The translations under genes were made by a program, and so were the position numbers. The notes below the pieces were generated by a model that saw nothing but the letters and a program-made list of their open reading frames with translations, ran no database searches and was not told where the DNA came from. Source: Bacterioplanoides sp. SCSIO 12839 (GTDB taxonomy: Bacteria; Pseudomonadota; Gammaproteobacteria; Pseudomonadales; Oceanobacteraceae). From it: 64,000 nucleotides of DNA. Positions 8,393 through 17,391 of the stretch are shown here, one piece after another; positions within the stretch are counted from its first letter, which is position 1, and every line of letters starts with the position of its first letter. Location: positions 1,948,501-2,012,500 of the forward strand of contig NZ_CP073745.1 in NCBI RefSeq assembly GCF_024397975.1. The letters run 5' to 3'.

Positions 8393-9622
8393 CTACTGAA
8401 CCATTTGTTGCAATTCTAAAATCGGTAACATAATTGCTGCGACAATCAGCGCAACAATGGCGCCCATGGATAACAACATCATGGGCTCAAAAATTTTCAC
8501 CAGCGCTGAAACCGTGTTTTCAAGTGTGGTTTCCTGCTGCTTGGCGGTCCGCGCCAACATGGCGTCTAGCTCGCCGCTGTTTTCACCACTGGCAATCATA
8601 TGCAGCATAATGGGTGAAAAGTATTTGGTTTCGGCAAGCGCCTGATTCAGGCTGCCGCCCTCGCTCACCGTTACGGTTGCCTGAGTTAATGACGACTGAA
8701 TAGGCATATTGGTGACCACCTGACTGGCAATACGCATGGCCTCTACCAGAGGCACGCCACTGGAAGTCAGAATCGCTAGCGTACTACCAAAGCGTGCGGT
8801 ATTGGCGTCACGGACAAAGCCACCCAGTCCGGGCATCGTTAATAAAAAACGGTGATATTTACGGCGAAAGCTGTCTTTTTTAAGTGCTCGCTTAAAAACA
8901 ATCAGACCAATAATCAGGCCTGCGAGAATATACAATCCAGCGCTGCTGATCAGGTGGCTGAGGCTTAACATAAATTGCGTCAACCCAGGTAACTCCTGAC
9001 CATTTTTAACGAACACCTCGACAATATCCGGAACCACATAGGTCAGCAGACCCACAACAATGCCGATTGCGACAATGGTCAGAATAATCGGGTACATGGC
9101 CGCCAATTTGATTTTCTGATCCGACTCCTGACGCGATTCTGTGTAATCGGCCAAGCGATTTAAGACACCGTCCAGGTGGCCAGCATGCTCGCCAGCAGCA
9201 ACCGTAGAGCGATACAGGTGTGGAAAGGCGCGCGGGTACTCTTCTAATGCTTTGGCTAATGTATAGCCTTCCAGCACTTTGGAGCGAATTGCCAGAATCA
9301 TGGCTTTGATTTTTTGTTTGCCGGTTTGTTCCGATAATGCCCGCAGGGATTCATCAATGGGCAATCCAGCCTGAATCAGAGTTGCCAGCTGGCGAGTAAT
9401 TAATGCCAGTTCTGGTACCGATAAAGACGGCCCCTGGTTCAAAAAACTGGCGAAAAAACCTTCACCGCTATTTTTTTGCTTGTTAGCAGTAATCTCGACT
9501 GAGAGCGGCATCCAGCCTTTGTCTCGCAGCTGTTGGCGGATTTGGCGTGCACTATCAGCCTCCATCACCCCTTTTTGCTGTTTGCCCTTAGCATCCAGCG
9601 CCTGAAATTCAAAAGCAGCCAT
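8393..9622 (-). CDS. gspF: Type II secretion inner-membrane platform protein F
   Basis: GspF (409 residues) is the polytopic core of the inner-membrane platform. It has two repeated cytoplasmic T2SSF domains (about residues 70-195 and 275-395) and three membrane helices, near residues 172-192, 220-245 and 380-400. Conserved segments include LATLIQAGLPIDESLRAL and its counterpart LAILTSSGVPLVEAMRIA in the second repeat. The gene starts nine bases after gspE ends and has AAGGA upstream of its ATG. Confidence 0.95.
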   Translation of the reverse strand: MAAFEFQALDAKGKQQKGVMEADSARQIRQQLRDKGWMPLSVEITANKQKNSGEGFFASFLNQGPSLSVPELALITRQLATLIQAGLPIDESLRALSEQTGKQKIKAMILAIRSKVLEGYTLAKALEEYPRAFPHLYRSTVAAGEHAGHLDGVLNRLADYTESRQESDQKIKLAAMYPIILTIVAIGIVVGLLTYVVPDIVEVFVKNGQELPGLTQFMLSLSHLISSAGLYILAGLIIGLIVFKRALKKDSFRRKYHRFLLTMPGLGGFVRDANTARFGSTLAILTSSGVPLVEAMRIASQVVTNMPIQSSLTQATVTVSEGGSLNQALAETKYFSPIMLHMIASGENSGELDAMLARTAKQQETTLENTVSALVKIFEPMMLLSMGAIVALIVAAIMLPILELQQMVQ

Positions 9623-9631
9623 AATTCGTTG

Positions 9632-11206
9632 TTATCCTTTGGCTACTCGCAACAATTCTTCAATCGTGGTGCTGCCTGCCAATACTTTACGAATACCGTC
9701 CTGGCGAATGCTTGGGCCAGATTCACGGGCGTATTCTTCCAGCTCCTGCTCCCCGGCTTTATCATGAATCAGGGTTTTCATACGCTCATCCACTTCGATG
9801 ATTTCATAGATGCCCTGGCGGCCACGATAGCCCAGCTGATTACACTTCTCACAACCTTTAGGATGGTAAATTACCGGAGGATTAGCTGGATCTGTGCCCA
9901 GTAACTCACATTCGGATTCATCCGCTGGCGCAGCGGTTTTGCAGTCATCACACAATACCCGCACCAGGCGCTGAGCAATGACACCCACCATGGATGATGA
10001 CAATAAGAAAGGCTCCACGCCCATATCCTGCAATCGGGTAATGGCGCCGACGGCAGTATTGGTGTGCAGTGTTGATAATACTAAGTGACCGGTTAATGAT
10101 GCCTGAATCGCAATTTCAACCGTTTCCAAATCCCGGATTTCACCAATCATGACCACGTCCGGGTCCTGACGGAGGATAGCGCGCAGACCTTTAGCAAACG
10201 TCATATCAACCTTGGTGTTTACCTGAGTCTGACCAATACCCGGCAGGCTGTATTCCACCGGATCCTCAACAGTCAGAATGTTCCGGCTGGTTTCATTCAG
10301 ATCAGAAAGCGCACCGTACAAGGTAGTGGTTTTACCCGAACCGGTTGGGCCGGTTACCAGAATAATACCGTGCGGCTTGGAAATAATGTTTCGCAGAGTG
10401 AGCAGATCACGATCGGCTAAGCCCAGTTGAGCCAAACCTAAACGTCCGGCCTGCTTATCCAGCAAACGCATTACGATACGCTCACCATGCTGAGATGGCA
10501 TGGTTGATACCCGCACATCCACTTCACGACCGCCGATACGTAAGGCGATACGACCATCCTGTGGCACACGTTTTTCAGCGATATCCAGTTTTGCCATGAC
10601 TTTAATACGCGACACAAGTAGAGCCGCCAATGCACGTTTGGGCTGAACTACTTCACGTAATACGCCATCCACGCGGAAGCGTACAATTAAGCGTTTTTCA
10701 TAGGTTTCGACATGGATATCCGAGGCGCTTTCTTTGACCGCCTCGGTCAGTAGTGCGTTGATCAGGCGAATGATGGGGGCATCACCCTCCTGCTCCAGCA
10801 AGTCTTCGGTTTCCGGGACTGAATCCGCAAGACTGGCCAAGTCCATTTCATCGCCCAGCCCTTCGACCATCTCCATGGCTTCGGAGCTATCACTCTGATA
10901 TGCCAGCCCCAAGCGACGTTCAAACTCCTCATCGGCCACCACATCCAAACGGAACGGCGCCGAGAGAAAACGCTGAACTTCCATCAGTACATCGCCGCGT
11001 AAGCCTTCTTTATGAATAACGACTAGCTGATCGGCATTACCTTCCACCAGAACACCAAAGCGTTTAGCAAACCCAAACGGAATTCGATGAGAGATATGTG
11101 TGCTTTGCACCTCGGCAGAGTCAGAGAATTCAGGCTCTGCAGTCGCCAAAAGCGTTTCATCTGACATGTGAGCATCAATCTCTGCGGAAGTTGTACTGGC
11201 GGTCAT
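9632..11206 (-). CDS. gspE: Type II secretion ATPase E
   Basis: GspE (524 residues) is the cytoplasmic ATPase that powers pseudopilus assembly. The Walker A motif GPTGSGKTTT lies near residue 285, the Walker B region contains DVVMIGEIRD, and the His box TGHLVLSTLHTN follows. Two CxxC pairs (CDDC and CEKC) form the zinc-binding element that distinguishes GspE. The N-terminal domain, which binds GspL, is acidic in its first 35 residues. The start codon is only two bases beyond the stop of the UDP-glucose dehydrogenase homologue, and its AGGAT ribosome site lies inside that gene, so the two are translated together. Confidence 0.96.
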   Translation of the reverse strand: MTASTTSAEIDAHMSDETLLATAEPEFSDSAEVQSTHISHRIPFGFAKRFGVLVEGNADQLVVIHKEGLRGDVLMEVQRFLSAPFRLDVVADEEFERRLGLAYQSDSSEAMEMVEGLGDEMDLASLADSVPETEDLLEQEGDAPIIRLINALLTEAVKESASDIHVETYEKRLIVRFRVDGVLREVVQPKRALAALLVSRIKVMAKLDIAEKRVPQDGRIALRIGGREVDVRVSTMPSQHGERIVMRLLDKQAGRLGLAQLGLADRDLLTLRNIISKPHGIILVTGPTGSGKTTTLYGALSDLNETSRNILTVEDPVEYSLPGIGQTQVNTKVDMTFAKGLRAILRQDPDVVMIGEIRDLETVEIAIQASLTGHLVLSTLHTNTAVGAITRLQDMGVEPFLLSSSMVGVIAQRLVRVLCDDCKTAAPADESECELLGTDPANPPVIYHPKGCEKCNQLGYRGRQGIYEIIEVDERMKTLIHDKAGEQELEEYARESGPSIRQDGIRKVLAGSTTIEELLRVAKG

Positions 11207-11208
11207 AC

Positions 11209-12537
11209 TTATCCTAAACGATCCCGGCCAATGCCGGTGTAATCAAACCCTTGTGATTTAAGACTGTATGGATCGTACTGGTTACGGCCGTCTATGATCA
11301 CGGGTTGTTTTAATAATTTTTTAATGGCGTTGAAGTCTGGCTGACGGAACGGTTTCCACTCCGTGACTAACACCATGGCATCAGCGTCCGCTAATGCATC
11401 GTACTGATGCTCGCATAAAATAAGACGTTGTTCATCGAAAACAGTGTCAGGAAAATGCAATTTACTCTCATTCATAGCCAGAGGATCGTACGCTCTGACT
11501 CTGGCACCGGCCTCTAACAGGCGATTAATCAATTCCAGCGAGCTGGATTGCTGCATGTCATCCGTACCGGGCTTAAAGGCAAGCCCCCATACTGCAATGG
11601 TTTTTCCTGTCATGTCCTGACCAAAACGATTGGCCAGCTTCTCAAATAAGCGGTGCTTTTGAGACTGATTGCGGCGTTCAACACTTTTCAGGATGTCAGT
11701 ATCATAACCACAGGCCTGTCCCATCTGAATCAGCGCCTGCATATCTTTAGAAACAAAGGAGCCGCCATAGCCGCAGCCAGGATAAATGTAGGAATAACCG
11801 ATCCGGCTATCTGAGCCAATCCCTTTTCTGACCTGCTCGATATCAACCCCCATGCACTCAGCCAGATTGGCAATTTCGTTCATGAACGAAATTTTGGTTG
11901 CCAGCATGGCGCTCGCTGCATGCTTAGTCATTTCGGCATCACGAATCCCCATAAACATCAGCTTATCGTGATTGCGTGAAAAGCTTTGGTACAACTCAGA
12001 CATCGCGTTTCGTGCGCGAAGGCTTTCTACGCCAATAACAATGCGATCCGGGCGCATAAAATCATCAACGGCAACCCCTTCTTTCAGGAATTCCGGATTA
12101 GAAACCACATCGAACTCGACTTGCACACCGCGCTGCTGTAATTCTTCCTCAACAACCTGGGCAATTTTTTCAGTTGTGCCAACCGGTGCGCTCGATTTGT
12201 TAACAATAACCGCATAGTCGTTGATTATCCGGCCAATGTTGCGTGCCGATTCCAGCACCAATCCAGGATCGTTGCAGGCCTGTTGAGACTCAAGCGCTAT
12301 AAAATAAATCTGGGAGCGAGTGTTTATATTGCCATCGGCAAATTCAAGGCGACCGGCTTTAGTGTTGTTCTGGATGATGGCATCCAGCCCGGGTTCGAAT
12401 ACCGGAATTTCACCAGCAACAATAGATTTAACTCGCTTGGGGTCAGCATCAAGACAGGTTACGGTATTTCCCATTTCCGCAAAGCAAGCGCCTGTCACAA
12501 GGCCAACATAGCCGGTTCCTACGACTGTAATTTTCAA
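11209..12537 (-). CDS. UDP-glucose 6-dehydrogenase homologue lacking the catalytic cysteine
   Basis: The 442-residue protein aligns end to end with UDP-glucose/nucleotide-sugar dehydrogenases. It has an N-terminal Rossmann motif (GTGYVGLVTGACFAEMG), the segment NPEFLKEGVAVDDFMRPDR and the conserved ATKISFMNE. Three functional motifs have changed. The catalytic loop, normally GGSCFPKD, reads GGSFVSKD, so the nucleophilic Cys is Phe. The FIAVGTP motif reads FIALESQ, and the C-terminal DDxREAPS region reads DDMQQSSS. The Cys in GCGYGG is common to active enzymes and is not a replacement. It is the first gene of the gsp operon, two bases before gspE. It is probably inactive in the standard four-electron oxidation, or repurposed. 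Homology is certain; present function is unknown. Confidence 0.85.
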   Translation of the reverse strand: MKITVVGTGYVGLVTGACFAEMGNTVTCLDADPKRVKSIVAGEIPVFEPGLDAIIQNNTKAGRLEFADGNINTRSQIYFIALESQQACNDPGLVLESARNIGRIINDYAVIVNKSSAPVGTTEKIAQVVEEELQQRGVQVEFDVVSNPEFLKEGVAVDDFMRPDRIVIGVESLRARNAMSELYQSFSRNHDKLMFMGIRDAEMTKHAASAMLATKISFMNEIANLAECMGVDIEQVRKGIGSDSRIGYSYIYPGCGYGGSFVSKDMQALIQMGQACGYDTDILKSVERRNQSQKHRLFEKLANRFGQDMTGKTIAVWGLAFKPGTDDMQQSSSLELINRLLEAGARVRAYDPLAMNESKLHFPDTVFDEQRLILCEHQYDALADADAMVLVTEWKPFRQPDFNAIKKLLKQPVIIDGRNQYDPYSLKSQGFDYTGIGRDRLG

Positions 12538-12610
12538 AACACATTCCTTTCAGTGGAGCAATTTGTGAGGTACGTTACCTTATTACCAAAAAATGACAAC
12601 TCGATGACAT

Positions 12611-12639
12611 AAAAAAACCCGGCATAAGCCGGGTTTTTT
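12611..12639. terminator. Intrinsic terminator downstream of etfA
   Basis: A six-base-pair GC stem (CCCGGC / GCCGGG) with loop ATAA is flanked by seven A and six T, so it can act in both directions. It lies 15 bases after the etfA stop and separates the etf operon from the downstream secretion operon. Confidence 0.9.
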
Positions 12640-12653
12640 CTAAGCTACTGATA

Positions 12654-13583
12654 TTACAGAGCATTTTCCAGTTCTGGAACTGCTTCGAACAGATCAGCAA
12701 CCAAGCCGTAATCGGCTACCTGGAAGATAGGAGCTTCTTCATCTTTGTTGATAGCAACAATAACTTTAGAGTCCTTCATGCCAGCCAGGTGCTGGATTGC
12801 GCCGGAAATACCAACCGCAACGTACAGTCCTGGAGCAACGATTTTACCAGTTTGACCAACCTGCATATCGTTTGGAACGAAGCCAGCATCAACCGCGGCA
12901 CGAGATGCACCAACAGCAGCACCCAGCTTGTCAGCCACTTTGTACAGCATTTCAAAGTTGTCGCCGTTTTGCATACCACGACCACCGGAAATAACAATGT
13001 CAGCAGCAGTCAGGTCTGGACGATCAGACTTAGCCAGTTCTTCACCCGCGAAGCCAGAGATGCCAGCATCTTTAACAACGTCAACTGCTTCAACAGCAGC
13101 AGAACCGCCTTCAGCAGCCGCTGCATCAAATGCAGTACCACGAACAGTCATCACTTTGATGCTGTCAGCAGACTTAACAGTCGCGATGGCGTTACCAGCG
13201 TAGATTGGACGAGAGAAAGTATCTTCTGCTTCAACACCAATCACTTCAGACAGCATGTTAACGTCTAACAGAGCTGCAGCGCGCGGCAGGAAGTCTTTAC
13301 CGGTAGTGGTCGCAGCGGCCAGGATGTGGCTGTAGCCTTTACCCAGTTCAGCAACCAGTTCGCCCATGTTTTCAGCCAGCTGATACTCGTATGCTGCATT
13401 ATCAGCAACCAGTACTTTAGCAACACCGTCTACTTTGGCCGCTGCTTCAGCTGCAGCGCCACAGTTAGAACCAGCAACCAGAACTTCAACATCACCACCA
13501 ATTGCTTTAGCAGCAGTAACGGTGTTCAGAGTTGCAGCGCCTAAAGCAGCGTTATTGTGCTCAGCGATTACTAAGATAGTCAT
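12654..13583 (-). CDS. etfA: Electron transfer flavoprotein alpha subunit
   Basis: EtfA (309 residues) binds FAD and, with EtfB, carries electrons from acyl-CoA dehydrogenases to ETF-ubiquinone oxidoreductase. The C-terminal FAD domain is clear: [15 protein letters not shown], then [37 protein letters not shown] and [16 protein letters not shown]. The N-terminal domain has the ETF alpha/beta fold (ILVIAEHNN). It starts 12 bases after etfB, with AAGGAGA upstream. Codon use and length are typical, and the assignment is very secure. Confidence 0.97.
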   Translation of the reverse strand: MTILVIAEHNNAALGAATLNTVTAAKAIGGDVEVLVAGSNCGAAAEAAAKVDGVAKVLVADNAAYEYQLAENMGELVAELGKGYSHILAAATTTGKDFLPRAAALLDVNMLSEVIGVEAEDTFSRPIYAGNAIATVKSADSIKVMTVRGTAFDAAAAEGGSAAVEAVDVVKDAGISGFAGEELAKSDRPDLTAADIVISGGRGMQNGDNFEMLYKVADKLGAAVGASRAAVDAGFVPNDMQVGQTGKIVAPGLYVAVGISGAIQHLAGMKDSKVIVAINKDEEAPIFQVADYGLVADLFEAVPELENAL

Positions 13584-13595
13584 TACATAGTCTCC

Positions 13596-14345
13596 TTAAA
13601 GCACTTTCGCGTCGTTTTTCAGTTTGTCGACCAGCTCGGCAACATCCGCTACCTTGATGCCAGCAGAGCGCTCAGCAGGTGGAGCTACTTTAACCAGAGA
13701 CTGAGTAGAAGCAACTTCAACACCCAGGTCAGCCGGAGAAGTCATATCCAGAGGCTTACGCTTAGCTTTCATGATGTTTGGCAGAGAAGCATAACGAGGT
13801 TCGTTCAGACGCAGGTCGGTGGTAACGATTGCTGGCAGGTTCAGAGCAACAGTACGCAGGCCGCCATCGATTTCACGAGTAACGTTTACTTTGTCGCCAT
13901 CAACAGCAACTTCAGAAGCGAAGGTGCCTTGAGGCATGCCAGTCAGTGCGCCCAGCATCTGACCAGTCTGGTTGTTATCGCTATCGATGGTTTGCTTACC
14001 CATCAGAACGATTTGAGGCTGTTCTTTTTCAACTACCGCTTTCAGCAGCTTAGCAACAGACAGAGATTCCAGTTTCTCTTCGGTTTCAATCAGAATACCG
14101 CGATCAGCACCCAGAGCCAGAGCAGTACGGATTTGCTCCTGAGCCACTTTAGGACCGATAGAAACAACCACAACTTCAGAAGCAACACCCTTTTCTTTCA
14201 GGCGAACAGCTTCTTCCACTGCGATTTCACAGAATGGGTTCATAGCCATTTTAACGTTGGTCAGATCAACGTCTGAGTTATCTGGCTTTACGCGTACTTT
14301 TACGTTGTAATCGATTACGCGTTTAACAGCGACAAGAACCTTCAT
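13596..14345 (-). CDS. etfB: Electron transfer flavoprotein beta subunit
   Basis: EtfB (249 residues) is the AMP-binding partner of EtfA. It starts [20 protein letters not shown] and contains [20 protein letters not shown] and the core segment [19 protein letters not shown], all diagnostic of the family. The start at 14345 is fixed by GAGGAA five bases upstream and by the conserved N-terminus; the frame continues upstream for 44 codons without family similarity. It is the first gene of the minus-strand etfB-etfA operon and is divergent from ETF-ubiquinone oxidoreductase, its electron acceptor. Confidence 0.97.
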   Translation of the reverse strand: MKVLVAVKRVIDYNVKVRVKPDNSDVDLTNVKMAMNPFCEIAVEEAVRLKEKGVASEVVVVSIGPKVAQEQIRTALALGADRGILIETEEKLESLSVAKLLKAVVEKEQPQIVLMGKQTIDSDNNQTGQMLGALTGMPQGTFASEVAVDGDKVNVTREIDGGLRTVALNLPAIVTTDLRLNEPRYASLPNIMKAKRKPLDMTSPADLGVEVASTQSLVKVAPPAERSAGIKVADVAELVDKLKNDAKVL

Positions 14346-14450
14346 AGATTCCTCGTAATTATCTTGGTGGATGAATAAAGAGGCCGATGCCACACCAATA
14401 AGATGAAACCGGAATAGCCCCTTTCCAGCGCGCCACATTATTGGGATGTT

Positions 14451-14464
14451 TGACGTAAGCGTCA
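14451..14464. promoter_or_regulatory. TGACG-N4-CGTCA palindrome between etfB and ETF-QO
   Basis: A perfect 5-bp inverted repeat with a 4-base spacer lies in the 357-bp divergent spacer. It could be an operator for either direction. No regulator is identified. Confidence 0.3.
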
Positions 14465-14536
14465 ATAGCATGTCCAATATCCGCCCTTTTTAAAGGGTCC
14501 GGCAGCACTTTTTGCGTGATTTCCCCATGAAATCAG

Positions 14537-14564
14537 TTGCTTGGTAAAAACACCGACGTATAAT
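14537..14564 (+). promoter_or_regulatory. Sigma-70 promoter of ETF-ubiquinone oxidoreductase
   Basis: A consensus TATAAT (14559-14564) is preceded, with a 16-bp spacer, by TTGCTT (14537-14542). Transcription would start near 14571, giving a leader of about 130 bases before the gene at 14703. Confidence 0.65.
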
Positions 14565-14573
14565 GCCGGAATT

Positions 14574-14587
14574 CAAACGCCCGTTTA
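14574..14587 (+). promoter_or_regulatory. PsrA-like operator overlapping the ETF-QO transcription start
   Basis: The sequence CAAAC-N4-GTTTA is one base from the palindrome CAAAC-N2-4-GTTTG recognised by the fatty-acid-responsive repressor PsrA, which controls etf genes in Pseudomonas. It sits just downstream of the -10 box, a good position for repression. No psrA gene is in the window. Confidence 0.4.
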
Positions 14588-14702
14588 AGTCTACTCGATT
14601 TAAACACCAATGGGCCAATATAAAAGTGTTAACACTGAACACATAAACAGGCACCGTGAGCCTTTCTGTTCAGCGTTTGGGTTTGAGTCTGAGGAGAACA
14701 CC

Positions 14703-16343
14703 ATGCAACGTGAAGTTATGGAATACGACGTAGTCATCGTCGGCGGTGGCCCCGCAGGCCTGTCTACCGCAATCCGCATCAAGCAGCTTGCAGAAGAAGC
14801 CGGTGAAGAAATCGCCGTATGTCTGGTAGAGAAAGGTTCCGAGGTTGGCGCTCATATCTTATCAGGTGCGGTTATTGAAGATCGCGCACTGGCCGAATTA
14901 TTCCCTAATTGGAAAGAGCTGGGTGCTCCTCTGAACACCCCGGTTAAAGGTGACGAAGTTTACTTCCTGACCAGTGAAGAGAAAGCTACCAAGGCACCAC
15001 ACTGGGCTATTCCTAAGCCAATGCATAACGATGGCAACTACATCGTTTCCCTGGGCAACTTTGCGCGCTGGCTGGGTGAGCAAGCTGAGAACCTGGGCGT
15101 AGAAATCTACCCTGGCTTCCCAGCAGCTGAATACATCGTCGAAAATGGCGCTGTAAAAGGCATCATTACCGGTGACATGGGCATCAGTGAAGAAGGTGAG
15201 CAAAAAGACACTTACATGCCGGGCATGGAACTGCGCGCCAAATACACCATCTTCGCCGAAGGCTGTCGCGGCCACCTTGGCAAACAGCTGATCTCTGAGT
15301 TCAAGCTGGACGAAGGCAAAGATCCTCAGCACTACGGTATCGGTATTAAAGAGCTGTGGGACATTAACCCAGAGCTGCACGAAGAAGGTCTGGTACTGCA
15401 CGGCGCTGGCTGGCCACTGAGCGAATCTGGTTCTTCTGGTGGTTTCTTCCTGTACCACGCCGAAAATAACCAGGTGGTTGTTGGTCTGATTACCGACCTG
15501 TCTTACGACAACCCACACCTGAGCCCGTTCGACGAATTCCAGCGCATGAAGCATCACCCGGTGATCAAGAAATATCTGGAAGGCGGCAAGCGTGTATCTT
15601 ACGGCGCTCGTGCAATCACCAAAGGTGGCCTGAACTGTCTGCCTAAGATGACCTTCCCGGGCGGCCTGGTTGTAGGTTGTGACGCTGGCACCCTGAACTT
15701 CTCTAAGATCAAGGGTACTCACACTGCCATGAAGAGCGGCATCATTGCTGCTGAGCAAGTGGTAGCGGCAATGAAAGCCGACCGTGCTAACGATGAAATC
15801 GTTGAGTTCACCAAGGCATTTGGAGACAGCTGGGCGTGGCAAGAACTGCACCGCAGCCGTAATTTCGGTCCTGCAATGCATAAATTCGGCACCTTCCTGG
15901 GTGGCGCATTTAACTTCATCGATCAGAACATCTTCCCGATTCCAGTTACCCTGCACGACACCACGCCAGACCATGCAACCCTGAAGCCTGCGTCTGAGTG
16001 CAAGAAGATCGATTATCCGAAACCAGATGGTGTAATCAGCTTCGCTAAGCTGGACTCAGTATTCATTGGTAACGTAAACCACGCTGAAGATCAGCTGTGC
16101 CACCTGCGCTTAAAAGACAACAGCATCCCACTGGGTGTAAACCTGGAAAAATGGGACGAGCCAGCTCAGCGCTACTGCCCTGCTGGTGTATACGAGATTG
16201 TTGAAGATGAAAACGGTCAGCGTTTCCAGATCAACTCTCAGAACTGTGTTCACTGTAAAACCTGTGATATCAAAGACCCATCACAGAACATCACCTGGGT
16301 AACACCAGAAGGTGGCGGCGGTCCTAACTATCCAAACATGTGA
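14703..16343 (+). CDS. Electron transfer flavoprotein-ubiquinone oxidoreductase
   Basis: The 546-residue membrane-associated flavo-iron-sulfur protein passes electrons from ETF to ubiquinone. An N-terminal FAD motif, VVIVGGGPAGLST, opens the protein. A C-terminal 4Fe-4S region has Cys in CPAGVYE (near residue 495) and NCVHCKTCDIKDP (near 515-521). The end GGGGPNYPNM is the family-typical C-terminus. The start at 14703 is preferred because GAGGAGA lies just upstream; the frame is open for 31 more codons without family similarity. It is divergent from etfB-etfA and ends in a strong terminator. Confidence 0.96.
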   Translation: MQREVMEYDVVIVGGGPAGLSTAIRIKQLAEEAGEEIAVCLVEKGSEVGAHILSGAVIEDRALAELFPNWKELGAPLNTPVKGDEVYFLTSEEKATKAPHWAIPKPMHNDGNYIVSLGNFARWLGEQAENLGVEIYPGFPAAEYIVENGAVKGIITGDMGISEEGEQKDTYMPGMELRAKYTIFAEGCRGHLGKQLISEFKLDEGKDPQHYGIGIKELWDINPELHEEGLVLHGAGWPLSESGSSGGFFLYHAENNQVVVGLITDLSYDNPHLSPFDEFQRMKHHPVIKKYLEGGKRVSYGARAITKGGLNCLPKMTFPGGLVVGCDAGTLNFSKIKGTHTAMKSGIIAAEQVVAAMKADRANDEIVEFTKAFGDSWAWQELHRSRNFGPAMHKFGTFLGGAFNFIDQNIFPIPVTLHDTTPDHATLKPASECKKIDYPKPDGVISFAKLDSVFIGNVNHAEDQLCHLRLKDNSIPLGVNLEKWDEPAQRYCPAGVYEIVEDENGQRFQINSQNCVHCKTCDIKDPSQNITWVTPEGGGGPNYPNM

Positions 16344-16363
16344 TCGCGCTATTGCGGTTTCAA

Positions 16364-16393
16364 AAGGCGCTTCCGAAATGAAGCGCCTTTTTT
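16364..16393 (+). terminator. Intrinsic terminator of ETF-QO
   Basis: A 10-bp stem (AAGGCGCTTC / GAAGCGCCTT) with a 6-base loop is followed by a run of T. It lies 21 bases after the stop codon. Confidence 0.9.
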
Positions 16394-16526
16394 GTTTGTG
16401 CTACATGCGCGAAACAAACGCCGCCAAACCGAAACAAATTGTTTTATTTCAAGCACTTCTGAATTAATCATCAGACACCACTATACTCATTAAGACCATT
16501 AACAAGCGGAGCTAAACGGAACTACA

Positions 16527-17240
16527 ATGAGTGCACAGCAAAACTATTCTTCTCTAAACGAATATCCAATCACACAAAAGTGGCCTGCAACCAACCCCGA
16601 TGTTATTCAGCTGTATTCCTACCCCACTCCCAATGGCGTAAAAATATCGATCGCATTAGAAGAGCTTGGACTGGAATATGAGCCACACCTGATTGGCTTA
16701 TCAGGAGATGTGCGCACACCTGAGTTTTTATCACTCAATCCCAACAATAAGATTCCAGCCATCATCGACCCGAACGGCCCAGATGGAAAACCGCTCGCCT
16801 TATTTGAGTCCGGCGCCATTCTTCTCTACCTGGCAGAAAAAGCCGGCCAATTGCTGGGCAGCAGCGCCGCTGAGCGTGCTGCAATTATACAGTGGGTGTT
16901 TTTTCAGGTTGGCGGCCTTGGGCCAATGACGGGTCAGCTGGGCTTCTTTCACGCCTATGGTGGTAAGGAAATTGAAGATCCACGCCCGCGTGAGCGTTAT
17001 TACAGCGAAGTGAAACGTTTATTGAACGTGGTTGACCAGCAAGTCGCCAATCAGGAATGGATCACCGGAGAATTCTCAATTGCCGATATTGCCATTGGTC
17101 CATGGCTGCGCGCCATTACCCATTCATATAAGGCGGCGGATGAAGTGGAATTTGCCAGCTTTAAAAATGTCGTGGCGTATGTCGAGCGCTTTGTGCAGCG
17201 CCCTGCGGTTGAAAAGGGCCTGAATATTCCGGCAACTTAG
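16527..17240 (+). CDS. Glutathione S-transferase family protein, YfcG/YghU (Nu-class) type
   Basis: The protein has 237 residues: an N-terminal thioredoxin-like domain (about residues 25-110) and a C-terminal helical domain. The segments YSYPTPNGVKISIALEELG, NPNNKIPAIIDPNGPDG and LFESGAILLYLAEKAG match the E. coli YfcG/YghU group, which act as disulfide-bond reductases with bound glutathione. FFQVGGLGPMTGQ and the C-terminal FSIADIAIGPWL are also typical. The N-terminus carries about 20 extra residues (NEYPITQKWPATNPDV), as in YghU-like members. The gene is monocistronic. Confidence 0.88.
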   Translation: MSAQQNYSSLNEYPITQKWPATNPDVIQLYSYPTPNGVKISIALEELGLEYEPHLIGLSGDVRTPEFLSLNPNNKIPAIIDPNGPDGKPLALFESGAILLYLAEKAGQLLGSSAAERAAIIQWVFFQVGGLGPMTGQLGFFHAYGGKEIEDPRPRERYYSEVKRLLNVVDQQVANQEWITGEFSIADIAIGPWLRAITHSYKAADEVEFASFKNVVAYVERFVQRPAVEKGLNIPAT

Positions 17241-17295
17241 TCGTAGCGACTCAACTAGCTAGGCTAACTATAAGGGTGGGTTATTTTCTGCCACC

Positions 17296-17346
17296 GCATC
17301 AGAGGCACATCCATGTGCCTTTGATGCTAGCGCAACATCCTGTTGC
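17296..17346. other. Two adjacent hairpins between convergent genes
   Basis: A 15-bp inverted repeat with one G-U pair and a two-base gap spans 17296-17327 (GCATCAGAGGCACAT and its complement). A second stem, GCAACA-TCC-TGTTGC, follows at 17332-17346. There is no T tract, so this is either a factor-dependent termination region or a repeat element of the REP kind. The rest of the 151-bp spacer shows nothing clear. Confidence 0.4.
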
Positions 17347-17391
17347 TGCTCTCGAAGACAACTCATCCTTTAGCCAGCTAATTCAAGATAC

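Noticed and set aside
14346-14477. Longer etfB start giving 44 extra residues
   Set aside because: The added segment has no family similarity, and a good ribosome site precedes the ATG at 14345.
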